Assembly (NCBI GenBank): GCA_019322805.1
Contig: JAHWIC010000001.1
Coordinates: 1-64,000, forward strand
DNA: 64,000 nt
Origin: Candidatus Woesearchaeota archaeon
GTDB lineage: Archaea > Nanobdellota > Nanobdellia > Woesearchaeales > JAHWIC01
Reading direction: 5' to 3'
The position numbers and the translations under genes were made by a program. The stretch's first letter is position 1. The number at the start of each line of letters is the position of its first letter. Shown in pieces: positions 1-8,454 of this stretch. The notes beneath the pieces are model-generated. The model did no database searches. It saw only the letters and a program-made list of their open reading frames with translations, and was not told where the DNA came from.

Positions 1-279
1 ATTGCAGGCAATATAAAGGAATGGGCAGGCAACTGGGATGCTGTCTGGGAGAACATAAACCTAAGGGCTGACTGTAAAACAGCTGTTGTAGATTTAGCTG
101 ATAAAGCAAAGAATCCTGAGCTGTTGGAAGCTGAATTTGTAATAAGCTGCAATGATGAGTTCCATAAGATTGTGGACAGGGTAAGAGAACAATATGGAGA
201 AACAGACCCAAAGAGAATACTCTTTGAATTTAAGGATTGGTTAAAAAAGGCTGCTAAGAAAAAGGCTACTACAAAATGA
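1..279 (+). CDS. C-terminal end of a gene cut by the left edge, perhaps a secretion ATPase
   Basis: An open frame runs from base 1 to a TGA at 277-279 and encodes the last 92 residues of a soluble protein. The tail is charged, has several tryptophans, ends in a lysine-rich stretch and shows no membrane segment. Its stop overlaps the ATG of the next gene (ATGA), so the two are translationally coupled. In archaea the gene just before a FlaJ/TadC platform protein normally encodes the GspE/FlaI-type ATPase, so this is probably the end of that ATPase. No Walker motif lies inside the window, so the identity rests on context only. Confidence 0.45.
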   Translation: MAGNIKEWAGNWDAVWENINLRADCKTAVVDLADKAKNPELLEAEFVISCNDEFHKIVDRVREQYGETDPKRILFEFKDWLKKAAKKKATTK

Positions 280-2453
280 GTCCTGAGATAGATGATGATT
301 TAGTCAAGAAATTTAAGGCCAGAGTAGAGAAAGAGCTAGGCGAAGGTGGTGCTGCTAAGGTTCCTGAGGAAGAAAAAAGGGTATATTCAAGGGAGTACAA
401 GCAATTCAGGAAAGAGTATATACCAAGACATATGAGTGTGTATGAGCAGCTATGCAATATAAGCGGGGGAATATTAAAACTAAAGCCTGATCCAAAGAAA
501 GCCAAGGAATTGCAGGAAGCAATTGATACCTGCCATCTTAATATTACACCCACTGGAGCTATGTCTTTTTCCATCCTCGGACCAATAGTTTTTGCTCTTG
601 TGAGCTCTCTTGTGTTTTATATGCTGCTTAATTCGATGTTCTTTGTTATGTTCTTCTTGTTTGCAGGGTTTATAATGATAAATCCCCTTGGAACATTGCC
701 AATGTTTCTTGCAAGCACATGGAGGATGAAATCAGGAAATCAGATGGTTCTTTGTGTCTTTTATATTGTAACTTTCATGAGGCATACTTCCAACTTAGAG
801 CTTGCAATAGGGTTTGCATCAGACCATTTAGCTCCTCCTTTGTCACTTGACTTAAAAAAGGTCATGTGGGATGTTGAAACTCAGAAGTATGAATCAGTCA
901 AAGAATCGCTTGAAGGTTACCTTAACACATGGAAAAAGTGGAACATTGAATTTATAGAGACATTCCATCTTATAGAAGGCTCTTTGTTTGAGAGCGCTGA
1001 AGAAAGAAGACTGGAGCTGCTTGATAAGTCTCTTGATGTTATCCTAGAGGAAACCTATGAAAAGATGCTTCATTATGCGCAGAATCTTAAAAGCCCGTTA
1101 ACAATGCTGAATATGCTTGGAATAGTGCTTCCTATCCTTGGCTTAGTGATACTCCCCTTACTAGTTAGTTTTATGGAAGATGTCAAGTGGTATAATATAT
1201 CCTTGCTTTATAATGTCGCGCTGCCTGTGAGTGTTTATTATCTTGGAAGAAAGATATTAGCTACGAGGCCGACAGGCTATGGTGATGTAGATATAACTGA
1301 GCTTAACCCCAGCCTTAAAAAGTTCAAGAATGTTTTGATGAAATTTGGAAAAAGTGAAATTGCAATAAATCCTCTTTATATAAGCGTTATTTTTGCTGGC
1401 GTTTTCTTTATGATAGGCATTAGCCCATTTCTGTTGCATGCAGTAGGATTCCCTGATTTTGGATGGGGTGAAGAAGACGAGTTCAGCGTATGTGAGAGGC
1501 AGTTCTGCTTTTTGGAATATAAGGATATTGAAGGCGAGGAGCGCGGGCCATTTGGCTTAGGCGCATCAATGATGAGCCTTGCAGTTACAATCTCTATTGG
1601 GGTTGGTATAGGCATGTACTATAAGTTCAGGTCGCAGAATGTTATCAAGATAAGGGAAAAGGCAAAGCAGCTTGAGAATGAATTTGCATCAGCTTTATTC
1701 CAGCTCGGCAATCGCCTGGGCGATGGCCTGCCTGCAGAAATGGCTTTTGGCAGTGTTGCAGAAACAATGGAAGGCAGCATCTCAGGAAAATTCATGGAGA
1801 TCGTGAGCATTAATATAAGAAGCCTTGGCATGGGTGTTGAAGAAGCCATATTTGACCCTGATAGAGGGGCCTTATCAAAGTATCCATCAAGCATTATTGA
1901 AAGCTCAATGAAGGTTCTTACTCAATCAGTAAAGAAAGGGCCGCGGGTAGCTGCGCAGGCTTTACTAAATGTTTCAAGGTATATCAAGGAGATACATAAG
2001 GTTGATGAAAGATTAAAGGACTTGCTTTCAGATGTTGTAGGCTCAATGAATTCACAGATTAAATTTCTTACTCCAGCAATATCAGGAATAGTTATAGGCA
2101 TTACCTCAATGATAACGTCTATACTTGGCAAGCTTGGCTCGCAGCTAGATACCTTGACTGCTGATTCCGGACCTGCAGCAGCTGGCGCTGCTGGCGGTGG
2201 AATGCTTGATATGTTTGGAGCAGGCATCCCTACATTCTATTTCCAGGTGGTAGTAGGGCTTTATGTTGTGCAGCTTATTTACATACTAACCATAATAGCC
2301 AACGGGATAGAGAACGGCGCTGACAAACTCAATGAGCGATTTGCTCTTGGAGTAAATATGGTGAAAAGCACAATCATGTTCTGTATGATTTCTGGTGCTG
2401 TGATGTTTTTGTTTAATCTGATTGCAGCAAATATAATGAGCGCAACTACTTAG
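276..2453 (+). CDS. FlaJ/TadC/GspF-family membrane platform of an archaeal type IV pilus or secretion system
   Basis: This 725-residue polytopic protein would form the inner-membrane platform on which pilin subunits are assembled by a cytoplasmic ATPase. About ten hydrophobic segments are visible, in pairs near residues 95-147, 272-327, 360-390, 425-450, 600-620, 650-675 and 700-723. They frame two cytoplasmic GspF-like helical domains; the second (about 465-600) has the typical FASALFQLGNRLGDG then PAEMAF pattern. The double-domain length fits archaeal FlaJ-type proteins rather than bacterial GspF. An N-terminal acidic, lysine-rich cytoplasmic extension of about 90 residues precedes the first helix. 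It overlaps the upstream gene by four bases. Whether the system makes adhesive pili or an archaellum cannot be told here. Confidence 0.85.
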   Translation: MSPEIDDDLVKKFKARVEKELGEGGAAKVPEEEKRVYSREYKQFRKEYIPRHMSVYEQLCNISGGILKLKPDPKKAKELQEAIDTCHLNITPTGAMSFSILGPIVFALVSSLVFYMLLNSMFFVMFFLFAGFIMINPLGTLPMFLASTWRMKSGNQMVLCVFYIVTFMRHTSNLELAIGFASDHLAPPLSLDLKKVMWDVETQKYESVKESLEGYLNTWKKWNIEFIETFHLIEGSLFESAEERRLELLDKSLDVILEETYEKMLHYAQNLKSPLTMLNMLGIVLPILGLVILPLLVSFMEDVKWYNISLLYNVALPVSVYYLGRKILATRPTGYGDVDITELNPSLKKFKNVLMKFGKSEIAINPLYISVIFAGVFFMIGISPFLLHAVGFPDFGWGEEDEFSVCERQFCFLEYKDIEGEERGPFGLGASMMSLAVTISIGVGIGMYYKFRSQNVIKIREKAKQLENEFASALFQLGNRLGDGLPAEMAFGSVAETMEGSISGKFMEIVSINIRSLGMGVEEAIFDPDRGALSKYPSSIIESSMKVLTQSVKKGPRVAAQALLNVSRYIKEIHKVDERLKDLLSDVVGSMNSQIKFLTPAISGIVIGITSMITSILGKLGSQLDTLTADSGPAAAGAAGGGMLDMFGAGIPTFYFQVVVGLYVVQLIYILTIIANGIENGADKLNERFALGVNMVKSTIMFCMISGAVMFLFNLIAANIMSATT

Positions 2454-2463
2454 AAAAAAATGA

Positions 2464-2621
2464 TGGGGACGCCGGAATTTGAATCCGGGATTCAAGGAAG
2501 CCCACCAATGTTGAACTTCTCACCTACGTCTTCAGCGTATTGAGCTGCACAGAGTGCAAGTGCTCTCCTTAGCCGAAGGTTTCGGATTCCGAAATTCCTT
2601 CTCAGTCTGAGCTACGTCCCC
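2464..2621 (-). tRNA. tRNA-Phe (GAA) interrupted by three insertions
   Basis: On the minus strand GGGGACG (2621-2615) pairs with CGTCCCC (2471-2465), followed by discriminator A at 2464; CCA is not encoded. GCTC (2612-2609) pairs with GAGC (2565-2562). The anticodon loop CTGAAGA (2535-2529, anticodon GAA at 2533-2531) closes on TACG/CGTA, and CTACG/CGTAG forms a full stem if 2559-2540 is removed. The T arm is CCGGA, TTCAAAT, TCCGG (2488-2472). The CTGAAGA loop and TTCAAAT T-loop are typical of archaeal tRNA-Phe. The 158-nt gene needs about 84 nt removed: roughly 34 in the D-loop, 20 inside the 5' strand of the anticodon stem and 30 in the variable region. Exact splice points are uncertain, and I could not draw a convincing bulge-helix-bulge for each. 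Confidence 0.85.
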
Positions 2622-2649
2622 ATAGCTAGTTATCCAAGATTAATAAGGT

Positions 2650-2661
2650 ATTTATAAAATT
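2650..2661 (-). promoter_or_regulatory. TATA box of the tRNA-Phe gene
   Basis: An attttataaata-like box on the minus strand is centred about 34 bases before the first base of the tRNA, consistent with an archaeal promoter with a short 5' leader. Confidence 0.5.
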
Positions 2662-2665
2662 TTCC

Positions 2666-3100
2666 TTAAGGAGAGATTGTTACCCAGCCAACTATCTTGG
2701 ATAAGTCTCCACTAGAAACACATTCATTGCATGTGTAGGTTATCTCTATTTCTTCTTTGTACAGCTCTCCTTCGACAGTACATCCAACTAGTTTTGTGAA
2801 GTTGCCTCCCAAGGTTGTTCCTGCCTTCCAGGTATCAAAGCTTTTACTGCAATTGCGTAGGGTAAGCCGCACATTTGTCAGATCATTCCCAAAATTATTT
2901 TTCAACATTAAAGTGATGTTTCCATCAGGGGTAACAGTCAATGTATGGCAGTCAATCCTTGGGTCTATGTCGCAGGATGGCATTCCTCTGGGAAATAATC
3001 CAAAGAATATCAAAGCCCCAAGAGCAACAAAAAGAACAAGCACTGCCCACCCATAAGTTAGAAGAAATTCTATCAATCTGGTCTGGGTTTCTCTATCCAT
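2666..3100 (-). CDS. Type IV pilin-like surface protein
   Basis: The 144-residue protein begins with a short charged N-terminus and then IEFLLTYGWAVLVL, a single hydrophobic helix at about residues 9-33. This helix resembles the EFLMTYGWA motif of small pilin-like proteins common in DPANN archaea. The rest is a predicted extracellular beta-rich domain with about six cysteines that could form disulfides. A GAGGT ribosome binding site precedes the ATG at 3100. It lies beside the FlaJ-like platform gene, though on the other strand, so it may be a substrate of that machine. The canonical class III signal (K/R-G-x) is not obvious, so processing is uncertain. Confidence 0.7.
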   Translation of the reverse strand: MDRETQTRLIEFLLTYGWAVLVLFVALGALIFFGLFPRGMPSCDIDPRIDCHTLTVTPDGNITLMLKNNFGNDLTNVRLTLRNCSKSFDTWKAGTTLGGNFTKLVGCTVEGELYKEEIEITYTCNECVSSGDLSKIVGWVTISP

Positions 3101-3134
3101 CTTACCTCTCTTTTAAATTTGAATATTAAGAGAT

Positions 3135-3536
3135 TTATTCAATATTCTCTTCTTCAGTTACAGGCTCTTCAGATAAAGATTCCTCTGTTTCTGCAGGTTC
3201 TTCTGGCTTGGGTTCTGGTGCTGCTTCAGATGCTGGAGCAGCCTCTGCTTCACCAACAATTTCAAGCTTGCCCATCCTGCCTGTTGTAAGCTGCGGTTCG
3301 CCCTGCCATTCACTAACATAACCGTTGGTTATCTTAATCTTCTGACCTGGCTTAACCTGGTCAACTTGTTCATTCCAAAGAGAGAGCTTAACCTGTCCAG
3401 TTGCATCCTTTACTGTTGCACTTGCGACCTTTCCGGCTTTTCCAAACTTTTGGAATTCTCTTGGTGGAGAAACATCTACAACATCAACAGTTATGTCAAC
3501 ATTTCCCTGCCTTATTTGTAAGTCTTTTATTTCCAT
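3135..3536 (-). CDS. Single-OB-fold SSB/RPA-like nucleic-acid-binding protein
   Basis: Residues 1-95 read as one OB-fold of the archaeal SSB type: a DITVDVVDVSPPREF opening strand, a glycine-rich turn, VKDATGQVKLSLWNEQ and a KITNGYVSEW strand. The last 35 residues are an acidic, Glu/Pro/Ala-rich tail, as in SSB tails that recruit partners. At 133 residues it matches the one-OB-plus-tail single-stranded DNA-binding proteins of crenarchaea and DPANN. It would coat single-stranded DNA during replication or repair. RNA binding is an alternative. It is transcribed in the same direction as the neighbouring glycosyltransferase, with a 42-base gap. Confidence 0.8.
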   Translation of the reverse strand: MEIKDLQIRQGNVDITVDVVDVSPPREFQKFGKAGKVASATVKDATGQVKLSLWNEQVDQVKPGQKIKITNGYVSEWQGEPQLTTGRMGKLEIVGEAEAAPASEAAPEPKPEEPAETEESLSEEPVTEEENIE

Positions 3537-3578
3537 TTTAAATGAAAAAATAGCGGGGTGTTTATAAAAGTTGTGAAA

Positions 3579-4298
3579 TTATCTTATTTTATACTTTCCA
3601 GATAGGTCATTTAATCTTATTTTTAGGATATCTACAAACATTTTTATTGAATCCTTTATTGGAGATACCTTACTCTCTTTTGAGTTTGACCATACTACTG
3701 GGGCTTCTTTTATCCTATACTTAAGGTTGTTTGCTATAAATAATATCTCTGCATCAAATGCAAAACCATCTATTGTTTGACGGTTAAAGATTTCTTTAGC
3801 TGCTTGATTTTTGAATAGCTTAAACCCGCATTGGGTGTCTTTGAATTTTAATGAGGTTATTATATTTACGAGCAGTGGAAATGTTTTGCCCATCAATTGC
3901 CTGTAGAATGGCTGGCTTTCCTTGATTTTTGAGCCTTTTAGGTTTCTAGAACCAAAGACGACATCATAGCCTTGTTTTATATATTTGATGAATTTGCCCA
4001 ATTCCTCAATTGGTGTTGATAGATCCGCATCTGTAACTAGGATTAGTTCATATTCTGCAGACAAGACCCCCTTCTTGATAGAATGCCCTTTACCTTTATT
4101 TTTTTTGTTGCGTAGGATACTTATATTGCTATTATTTAGCTCAGATATTGTCCTATGGGTACTATCGGTTGAACCATCATCCACGACTAGAATCTCATAT
4201 TTACCAAAATTGTTTTCAAGGTAAGCTATAATCTTTATTATGCTTTTTTTTATTCTGTTTTCTTCGTTATAAGCAGGTATGACTACTGAGATATTCAT
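3579..4298 (-). CDS. Family 2 glycosyltransferase, dolichyl-phosphate hexose synthase-like
   Basis: This 239-residue GT-A protein has the family signature: SVVIPAYNEE at the N-terminus, EILVVDDGSTDST near residue 40, a VTDADLSTP DxD-type metal site near residue 90 and DTQCGFKLFK near residue 155. The last motif is typical of the Alg5/DPM1-like branch that transfers a hexose from a nucleotide sugar to dolichyl phosphate. No C-terminal membrane anchor is present. Charged lipid sugars would feed protein glycosylation at the membrane. The polyprenyl synthase at 19.6 kb could supply the lipid, and the GT-C-like membrane protein next door could use the product; both links are inference. Confidence 0.88.
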   Translation of the reverse strand: MNISVVIPAYNEENRIKKSIIKIIAYLENNFGKYEILVVDDGSTDSTHRTISELNNSNISILRNKKNKGKGHSIKKGVLSAEYELILVTDADLSTPIEELGKFIKYIKQGYDVVFGSRNLKGSKIKESQPFYRQLMGKTFPLLVNIITSLKFKDTQCGFKLFKNQAAKEIFNRQTIDGFAFDAEILFIANNLKYRIKEAPVVWSNSKESKVSPIKDSIKMFVDILKIRLNDLSGKYKIR

Positions 4299-4348
4299 AT
4301 ACGGTGTCTATTTAAAGCAATTTATAAAGTTTGTTTGATTTTAACCAA

Positions 4349-4360
4349 AAATATAAATAA
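4349..4360 (+). promoter_or_regulatory. TATA box setting a leaderless start at 4382
   Basis: The box aaatataaataa lies about 27 bases before ATG 4382, placing the transcription start at the start codon and arguing against an upstream TTG at 4373. Confidence 0.6.
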
Positions 4361-4381
4361 TCTTAGGGTCTATTGATTATT

Positions 4382-5812
4382 ATGCACAAGCAAAAGATTC
4401 TCGAGTATGCCATAACTGCTTTAGCGTTTATTCTGATTTTCGGGACACATCTAAAGTTCGATGTTAGTGATTCTGATATCTGGCTTCATCTCGCTTCTGG
4501 AAGGGTTATCTATGAAACCAAGTCAATACCAAAAACAGATGTTCTAACATTTACAGCATTTGGTGAGCCTTGGAGCCTTCATGAATGGCTTTATCAAATA
4601 GTTAATTATGTCATGTACCTCAAAGGAGGGATGAGTCTCCTTATTTTCATCAAAGCATTAACAGTATGCTTAGCAATGGGTTTTTTGTTTCTCCTAATAA
4701 AAAAGAACCTTTATGCAGGGATTATAAGCACCATAATCGTTTCTTTTGTATTAACCCAATTCTCAAATGTAAGGCCCCATGTTGTTTCCTGGGTTTTCTT
4801 TCTGCTTACGTTATTAATCATAAAAAGAAAGAGGGAATGGATTCTCCCAATTATGATCCTTATATGGGGGAACATACACCCTATGCACCTTATGGGTTTA
4901 GTAATTATTGGCCTGTATCTAGGGGAGAGGTTTTTGGTTAGGAAGGATAAGAAATATGTGATTATCACTGGATTATCAATCATTGCTGCAATGATTAATC
5001 CTTTAGGGGCAGGAACTTTCTCTTTGCCATTTGCAGCAGTATCGCCTTACATAAGAGAATGGCAGCCTTTCTCAATAAGAGGGATGTACTTTTACATTTA
5101 TACTGCTTTTGTTGCTATTGGAGCTTATTCTTTTTACAAGGCAAAAAAATTGAGGGTTCCTGATGCTGTTTTGTTTTTACTTCTGGTTTACATGGGCTAT
5201 ACCTCAAGAAGGCATGTTGCTCAGGCTTTTGTTGTCTTGACTCCATTGATTGTGAACAAGTTTAAGGTGTTTGATAAAGAAGTGTTCAAAAAAAGGGATT
5301 TTAAGAAAGATCTGGTATTAATTGTATCAATAGTTATCCTTATTTTCACTGGAATAAAAACAGGAAATGCTTTTGATACGAGGTTCCCATGGGAGATGTA
5401 TCCAATAAATGAGACTAGGATAATAAAAGAGTATGATATAAAAGGAAACGTATTCAATGAGTATGCTTATGGTTCTTTCTTAGAATTTGAGCTTTACCCC
5501 CATAATTTGATATACATAGATGCTAGAGCAGAGACTATGGGAGAAGAACTAATGGAAGAATATCATTCTCTAGGCGCAAAAAGGCCTCAGGATATTTTTA
5601 AGGTAGTTAAGAAATACAATATAACGATAGTAATTGTAGAACATGTTATGGGTGTAGGAAACTATCTTTTGAATAGTGATGAGTGGGAGCCAATATACAT
5701 TGATGGTACAAGAGCTTCATTTGTTTTAAGAAATAATGAAACAAAAGATGTTCCTGAGTTTGATGATACTAATAGCCCTTATGTGAAGACTAAGACAGTA
5801 AGAACAGGATAA
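4382..5812 (+). CDS. Polytopic membrane protein, GT-C glycosyltransferase-like
   Basis: The product is about 476 residues with roughly ten hydrophobic helices over residues 8-330 and a soluble C-terminal domain of about 130 residues. The N-terminal motif SDSDIWLHLASG, followed by TFTAFGEPWSLHEWLY, puts acidic residues in the first extracytoplasmic loop. This recalls the D-x-W-H-x-x-x-G and HEWL signature of GT-C-fold membrane proteins that use polyprenyl-linked sugars. A glycan-transfer role is inference; the family itself is poorly characterised. The neighbouring GT2 gene on the opposite strand supports a surface-glycan theme. Translation stops at 5812, immediately before the convergent GlyRS gene. 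Confidence 0.6.
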   Translation: MHKQKILEYAITALAFILIFGTHLKFDVSDSDIWLHLASGRVIYETKSIPKTDVLTFTAFGEPWSLHEWLYQIVNYVMYLKGGMSLLIFIKALTVCLAMGFLFLLIKKNLYAGIISTIIVSFVLTQFSNVRPHVVSWVFFLLTLLIIKRKREWILPIMILIWGNIHPMHLMGLVIIGLYLGERFLVRKDKKYVIITGLSIIAAMINPLGAGTFSLPFAAVSPYIREWQPFSIRGMYFYIYTAFVAIGAYSFYKAKKLRVPDAVLFLLLVYMGYTSRRHVAQAFVVLTPLIVNKFKVFDKEVFKKRDFKKDLVLIVSIVILIFTGIKTGNAFDTRFPWEMYPINETRIIKEYDIKGNVFNEYAYGSFLEFELYPHNLIYIDARAETMGEELMEEYHSLGAKRPQDIFKVVKKYNITIVIVEHVMGVGNYLLNSDEWEPIYIDGTRASFVLRNNETKDVPEFDDTNSPYVKTKTVRTG

Positions 5813-7273
5813 TCATATCAATTTACCAGCTTTCTCAAACTCAACTTCAGAATTAATCAGTTTTCTTAGAGTTTCTATTAAATCATCTATTTTTACTCTA
5901 ATCTGTTTTGTTGAATCACGATCACGTATTGTAACTGTTTTGTCCTTCAAAGTATCAAAATCAATTGTAACACAGTAAGGAATGCCATTCTCATCTGCTC
6001 TTGCATATCTTCTTCCAATTGCGCCTGACTTATCACACTGAGATACAAAATCCTTCTTCAATAAACTAAACACTTCCCTTGCTTTATCTCCAACTTTATT
6101 TACCAGAGGGAACACACCCACCTTAACTGGAGCAATCTTTGGGTTTAGTTTTAGTACAACCCAGTCTCTCTCCTTATTATTAGGGTCATGATTATAGGCA
6201 TCAAACAATAATGCAAGGAAAGCCCTGTCAACGCCTTGTGAAGGCTCTGATGCCACATAAGGAACAATCTTTTGTTTTGATTCTTCATCAAATAAAGAGA
6301 TGTCTTTTTTTGAAACCTTAATATGCTGGGTTAAGTCAAAGTTTGTTCTATCAGCATTTCCGTGTATTTCCTTCCAGCCAAAAGGAAAATTATACTCGAT
6401 ATCAAAACAAGCTCCTGCATAATGAGCAAGCTCTTTTTTCATATGCTCTCTTATCCTAAGGTTTTTTGGTTCTATGCCCATATCAATAAACCACTGCATG
6501 AACTCAGCTAACCAATAAGCATGCCATTTGTTTGTTAGTTTTGTAATATCCTTGACAGCAATAGTCATATGTTCTTTGCCTTTTTCCTGCGCTTCAGCAG
6601 TTAATAATTGCACTTTCATCTTTTCATAGTCTTTGATCAATAGACAATCATTGATTTTCTTAGGATGAACAAAGAACTCTATTTCCATCTGTTCAAATTC
6701 TCTTGATCTAAATAAGAAATCTCTTGGTGAGATCTCATTTCTAAAGGCTTTACCTACCTGGCCAATCCCAAAAGGCAATTTTAGTCTTGCAGATTCCTGT
6801 ATTAGCTTAAAGTCAGCAAATATTAACTGAGCTGTTTCTGGTCTTAGGTACGCAATATTAGCAGAGTCCTGAACAGGGCCGACATGAGTCTTAAACATCA
6901 GATTCATATCCCCGATAATCTCGTAATCTCCTCCGCATTCACATTTTACTTTTCCAACCTCATTTTTATCCAGTTTATTCGGTTTTTTGCACTTCCTGCA
7001 TTTAGCATAAACATCTGTAAAACTATCTACATGGCCGGAGGCTTCCCAGATCTTTTTGTGAGTTATTATGCTTCCATCCATGCCAACAACATCATCTCTA
7101 TCTTGAATAAATCTTTTCCACCATGAGGCTATAACATTATTCTTCATCTCAACGCCTAAATGCCCAAAATCCCAGAAACCTGCCAAGCTGCCGTAGATCT
7201 CACTATCCTGATAAACAAATCCTTTTTTCTTGCAGAAGGTTGCCATATCATCAATTGATATTTTTGCTGGCAT
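5813..7273 (-). CDS. glyS: Glycyl-tRNA synthetase, archaeal/eukaryotic alpha2 class II type
   Basis: The 486-residue enzyme charges tRNA-Gly with glycine. It has the GlyRS-specific opening GSLAGFWDFGHLG, a zinc-ribbon-like insert with CRKC and CECG near residues 91-115, motif 2 with FRNEISPRDFLFRSREF, and motif 3 with EPSQGVDRAFLALL. The anticodon-binding domain follows (APVKVGVFPLV onward), ending in a typical YVT/RDRDS segment. Length is near the short archaeal forms. The tRNA-Gly gene with three insertions lies at 61.6 kb. The gene converges tail-to-tail with the membrane protein at 4382-5812. Confidence 0.96.
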   Translation of the reverse strand: MPAKISIDDMATFCKKKGFVYQDSEIYGSLAGFWDFGHLGVEMKNNVIASWWKRFIQDRDDVVGMDGSIITHKKIWEASGHVDSFTDVYAKCRKCKKPNKLDKNEVGKVKCECGGDYEIIGDMNLMFKTHVGPVQDSANIAYLRPETAQLIFADFKLIQESARLKLPFGIGQVGKAFRNEISPRDFLFRSREFEQMEIEFFVHPKKINDCLLIKDYEKMKVQLLTAEAQEKGKEHMTIAVKDITKLTNKWHAYWLAEFMQWFIDMGIEPKNLRIREHMKKELAHYAGACFDIEYNFPFGWKEIHGNADRTNFDLTQHIKVSKKDISLFDEESKQKIVPYVASEPSQGVDRAFLALLFDAYNHDPNNKERDWVVLKLNPKIAPVKVGVFPLVNKVGDKAREVFSLLKKDFVSQCDKSGAIGRRYARADENGIPYCVTIDFDTLKDKTVTIRDRDSTKQIRVKIDDLIETLRKLINSEVEFEKAGKLI

Positions 7274-7364
7274 AAAGAAGTAGTTTGTGAGGTTGTTTTT
7301 AAAAGTTTTGTTGGTTTCTTCTTAGTATTATTTATCTACTAGACAGTAACTACAAATAGAAAGG

Positions 7365-7374
7365 TTTAAATATA
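7365..7374 (+). promoter_or_regulatory. TATA box deciding the start of the next gene
   Basis: tttaaatata lies 28 bases before ATG 7398 but only about 16 before ATG 7386. The later ATG therefore fits a leaderless transcript better. Confidence 0.55.
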
Positions 7375-7397
7375 TGCTCATCTAAATGGAGAGTAAA

Positions 7398-8444
7398 ATG
7401 GCGAGAAGAAGGTCCAGAAGACGTTCAGACGGAAAAGAAAGTAAATGGGACGTATTTGACAGATTTGTTGACCAATTAAATGATGTAGATTTTTCTGCAC
7501 TAGACGGCGCAGAAAATGCAACGAGTTTAAAACAAAAACGAAAAATTCTTTCTGAAGCTGGAATTGAGGAAGCTGGGGACGTAGCAGGTGCTTATTTAGT
7601 AAGTGCAATATCCAAGGCTTATTCAGCCAGGAAAAAAGACGAAGTAAAACCTGAACGTGTTTCCTGGACAGATTTACTAAGCTATGGTGGCGTAGGCAGA
7701 TACCTAGTATGTTACAAAGATGAAAGCCCAACTAACGGGCTTGTTGTTAAAATCCCAAATAGTTATCAAGCGTTGAGATACATAGAGCTTTATGCTTTAA
7801 GTGGCGCAAGAGAAGCTCAAAAAAGACTTGGCAATGGCCTAGCTGCTGAGTGCATGGTCTTTGATGGAAGAGGTAGCGGCAAACCGTTTGTTTTTCATAC
7901 ACAAGAAAAAGGGCGTTTAGAATCAGAGGTAGCAATTGTACAAAAGAAAGTCCTGCCTTTAGTAGATTACCTAAAGAGGGTGTGCAGGCAGGGTTGTAGA
8001 GATGAAGATGTTGAAGAAGCAATTGGATATGTTCGTAAATTAAAGGCGCTTATTATATCTATGTATAAGCAAGGCGCAATAGACATTGATAGATTTAACA
8101 TACTAGGCAACTACGGCATAAGGAGGAGGGATAATAATCTAGCGATTTTTGATGTTGGAGACCTCGCTTCATCAAGAAGTGAGGCTCGCAGCTTAGTTAA
8201 TGGCCTAGATCATCTTAATGAGTTGCTGTACGAAAGTCTTCAAGAAATAGAAAAGGTTTCTATAGACCAACGTGTTTCAGCCTTTTTTGAGCGTAATCCT
8301 TTCACAAGAAAAGACTTCATGAGAGGCAAAAGAAATCTGTTTGGTTCTGAATTCGACCGTAAAAAGTCAAAAATGGAGTTCCCTTTTTCAAGAGAACAAG
8401 TCTATGAGATGTTTGTGACAAGTAGGTATAGGCAGGACCGTTGA
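7398..8444 (+). CDS. Uncharacterised protein with kinase-like sequence features
   Basis: The product is 348 residues from ATG 7398 (352 from ATG 7386). It opens with a basic MARRRSRRR tail. No family is certain. The order of motifs recalls a diverged protein-kinase or phosphotransferase fold: a GRYLVCYKD strand pair, GLVVKIPN as a possible ATP-lysine strand, then IDIDRFNILGNYGIRR as a degenerate catalytic loop (D followed by N), then NLAIFDVGDL as a possible D-x-G-like metal site. No membrane segment is visible. The basic N-terminus suggests nucleic-acid or ribosome contact. It converges with rfcL, leaving 10 bases between the stops. Confidence 0.55.
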   Translation: MARRRSRRRSDGKESKWDVFDRFVDQLNDVDFSALDGAENATSLKQKRKILSEAGIEEAGDVAGAYLVSAISKAYSARKKDEVKPERVSWTDLLSYGGVGRYLVCYKDESPTNGLVVKIPNSYQALRYIELYALSGAREAQKRLGNGLAAECMVFDGRGSGKPFVFHTQEKGRLESEVAIVQKKVLPLVDYLKRVCRQGCRDEDVEEAIGYVRKLKALIISMYKQGAIDIDRFNILGNYGIRRRDNNLAIFDVGDLASSRSEARSLVNGLDHLNELLYESLQEIEKVSIDQRVSAFFERNPFTRKDFMRGKRNLFGSEFDRKKSKMEFPFSREQVYEMFVTSRYRQDR

Positions 8445-8454
8445 TGTAATAAAT

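Noticed and set aside
1922..2227. A 101-codon antisense frame in the pilus platform gene
   Set aside because: It mirrors the coding strand of a strongly supported membrane protein and has no start signals.
2464..2621. The interrupted tRNA genes as pseudogenes
   Set aside because: All paired stems and invariant loop bases are intact in both tRNAs, each has a TATA box at the right distance, and insertion removal restores normal lengths.
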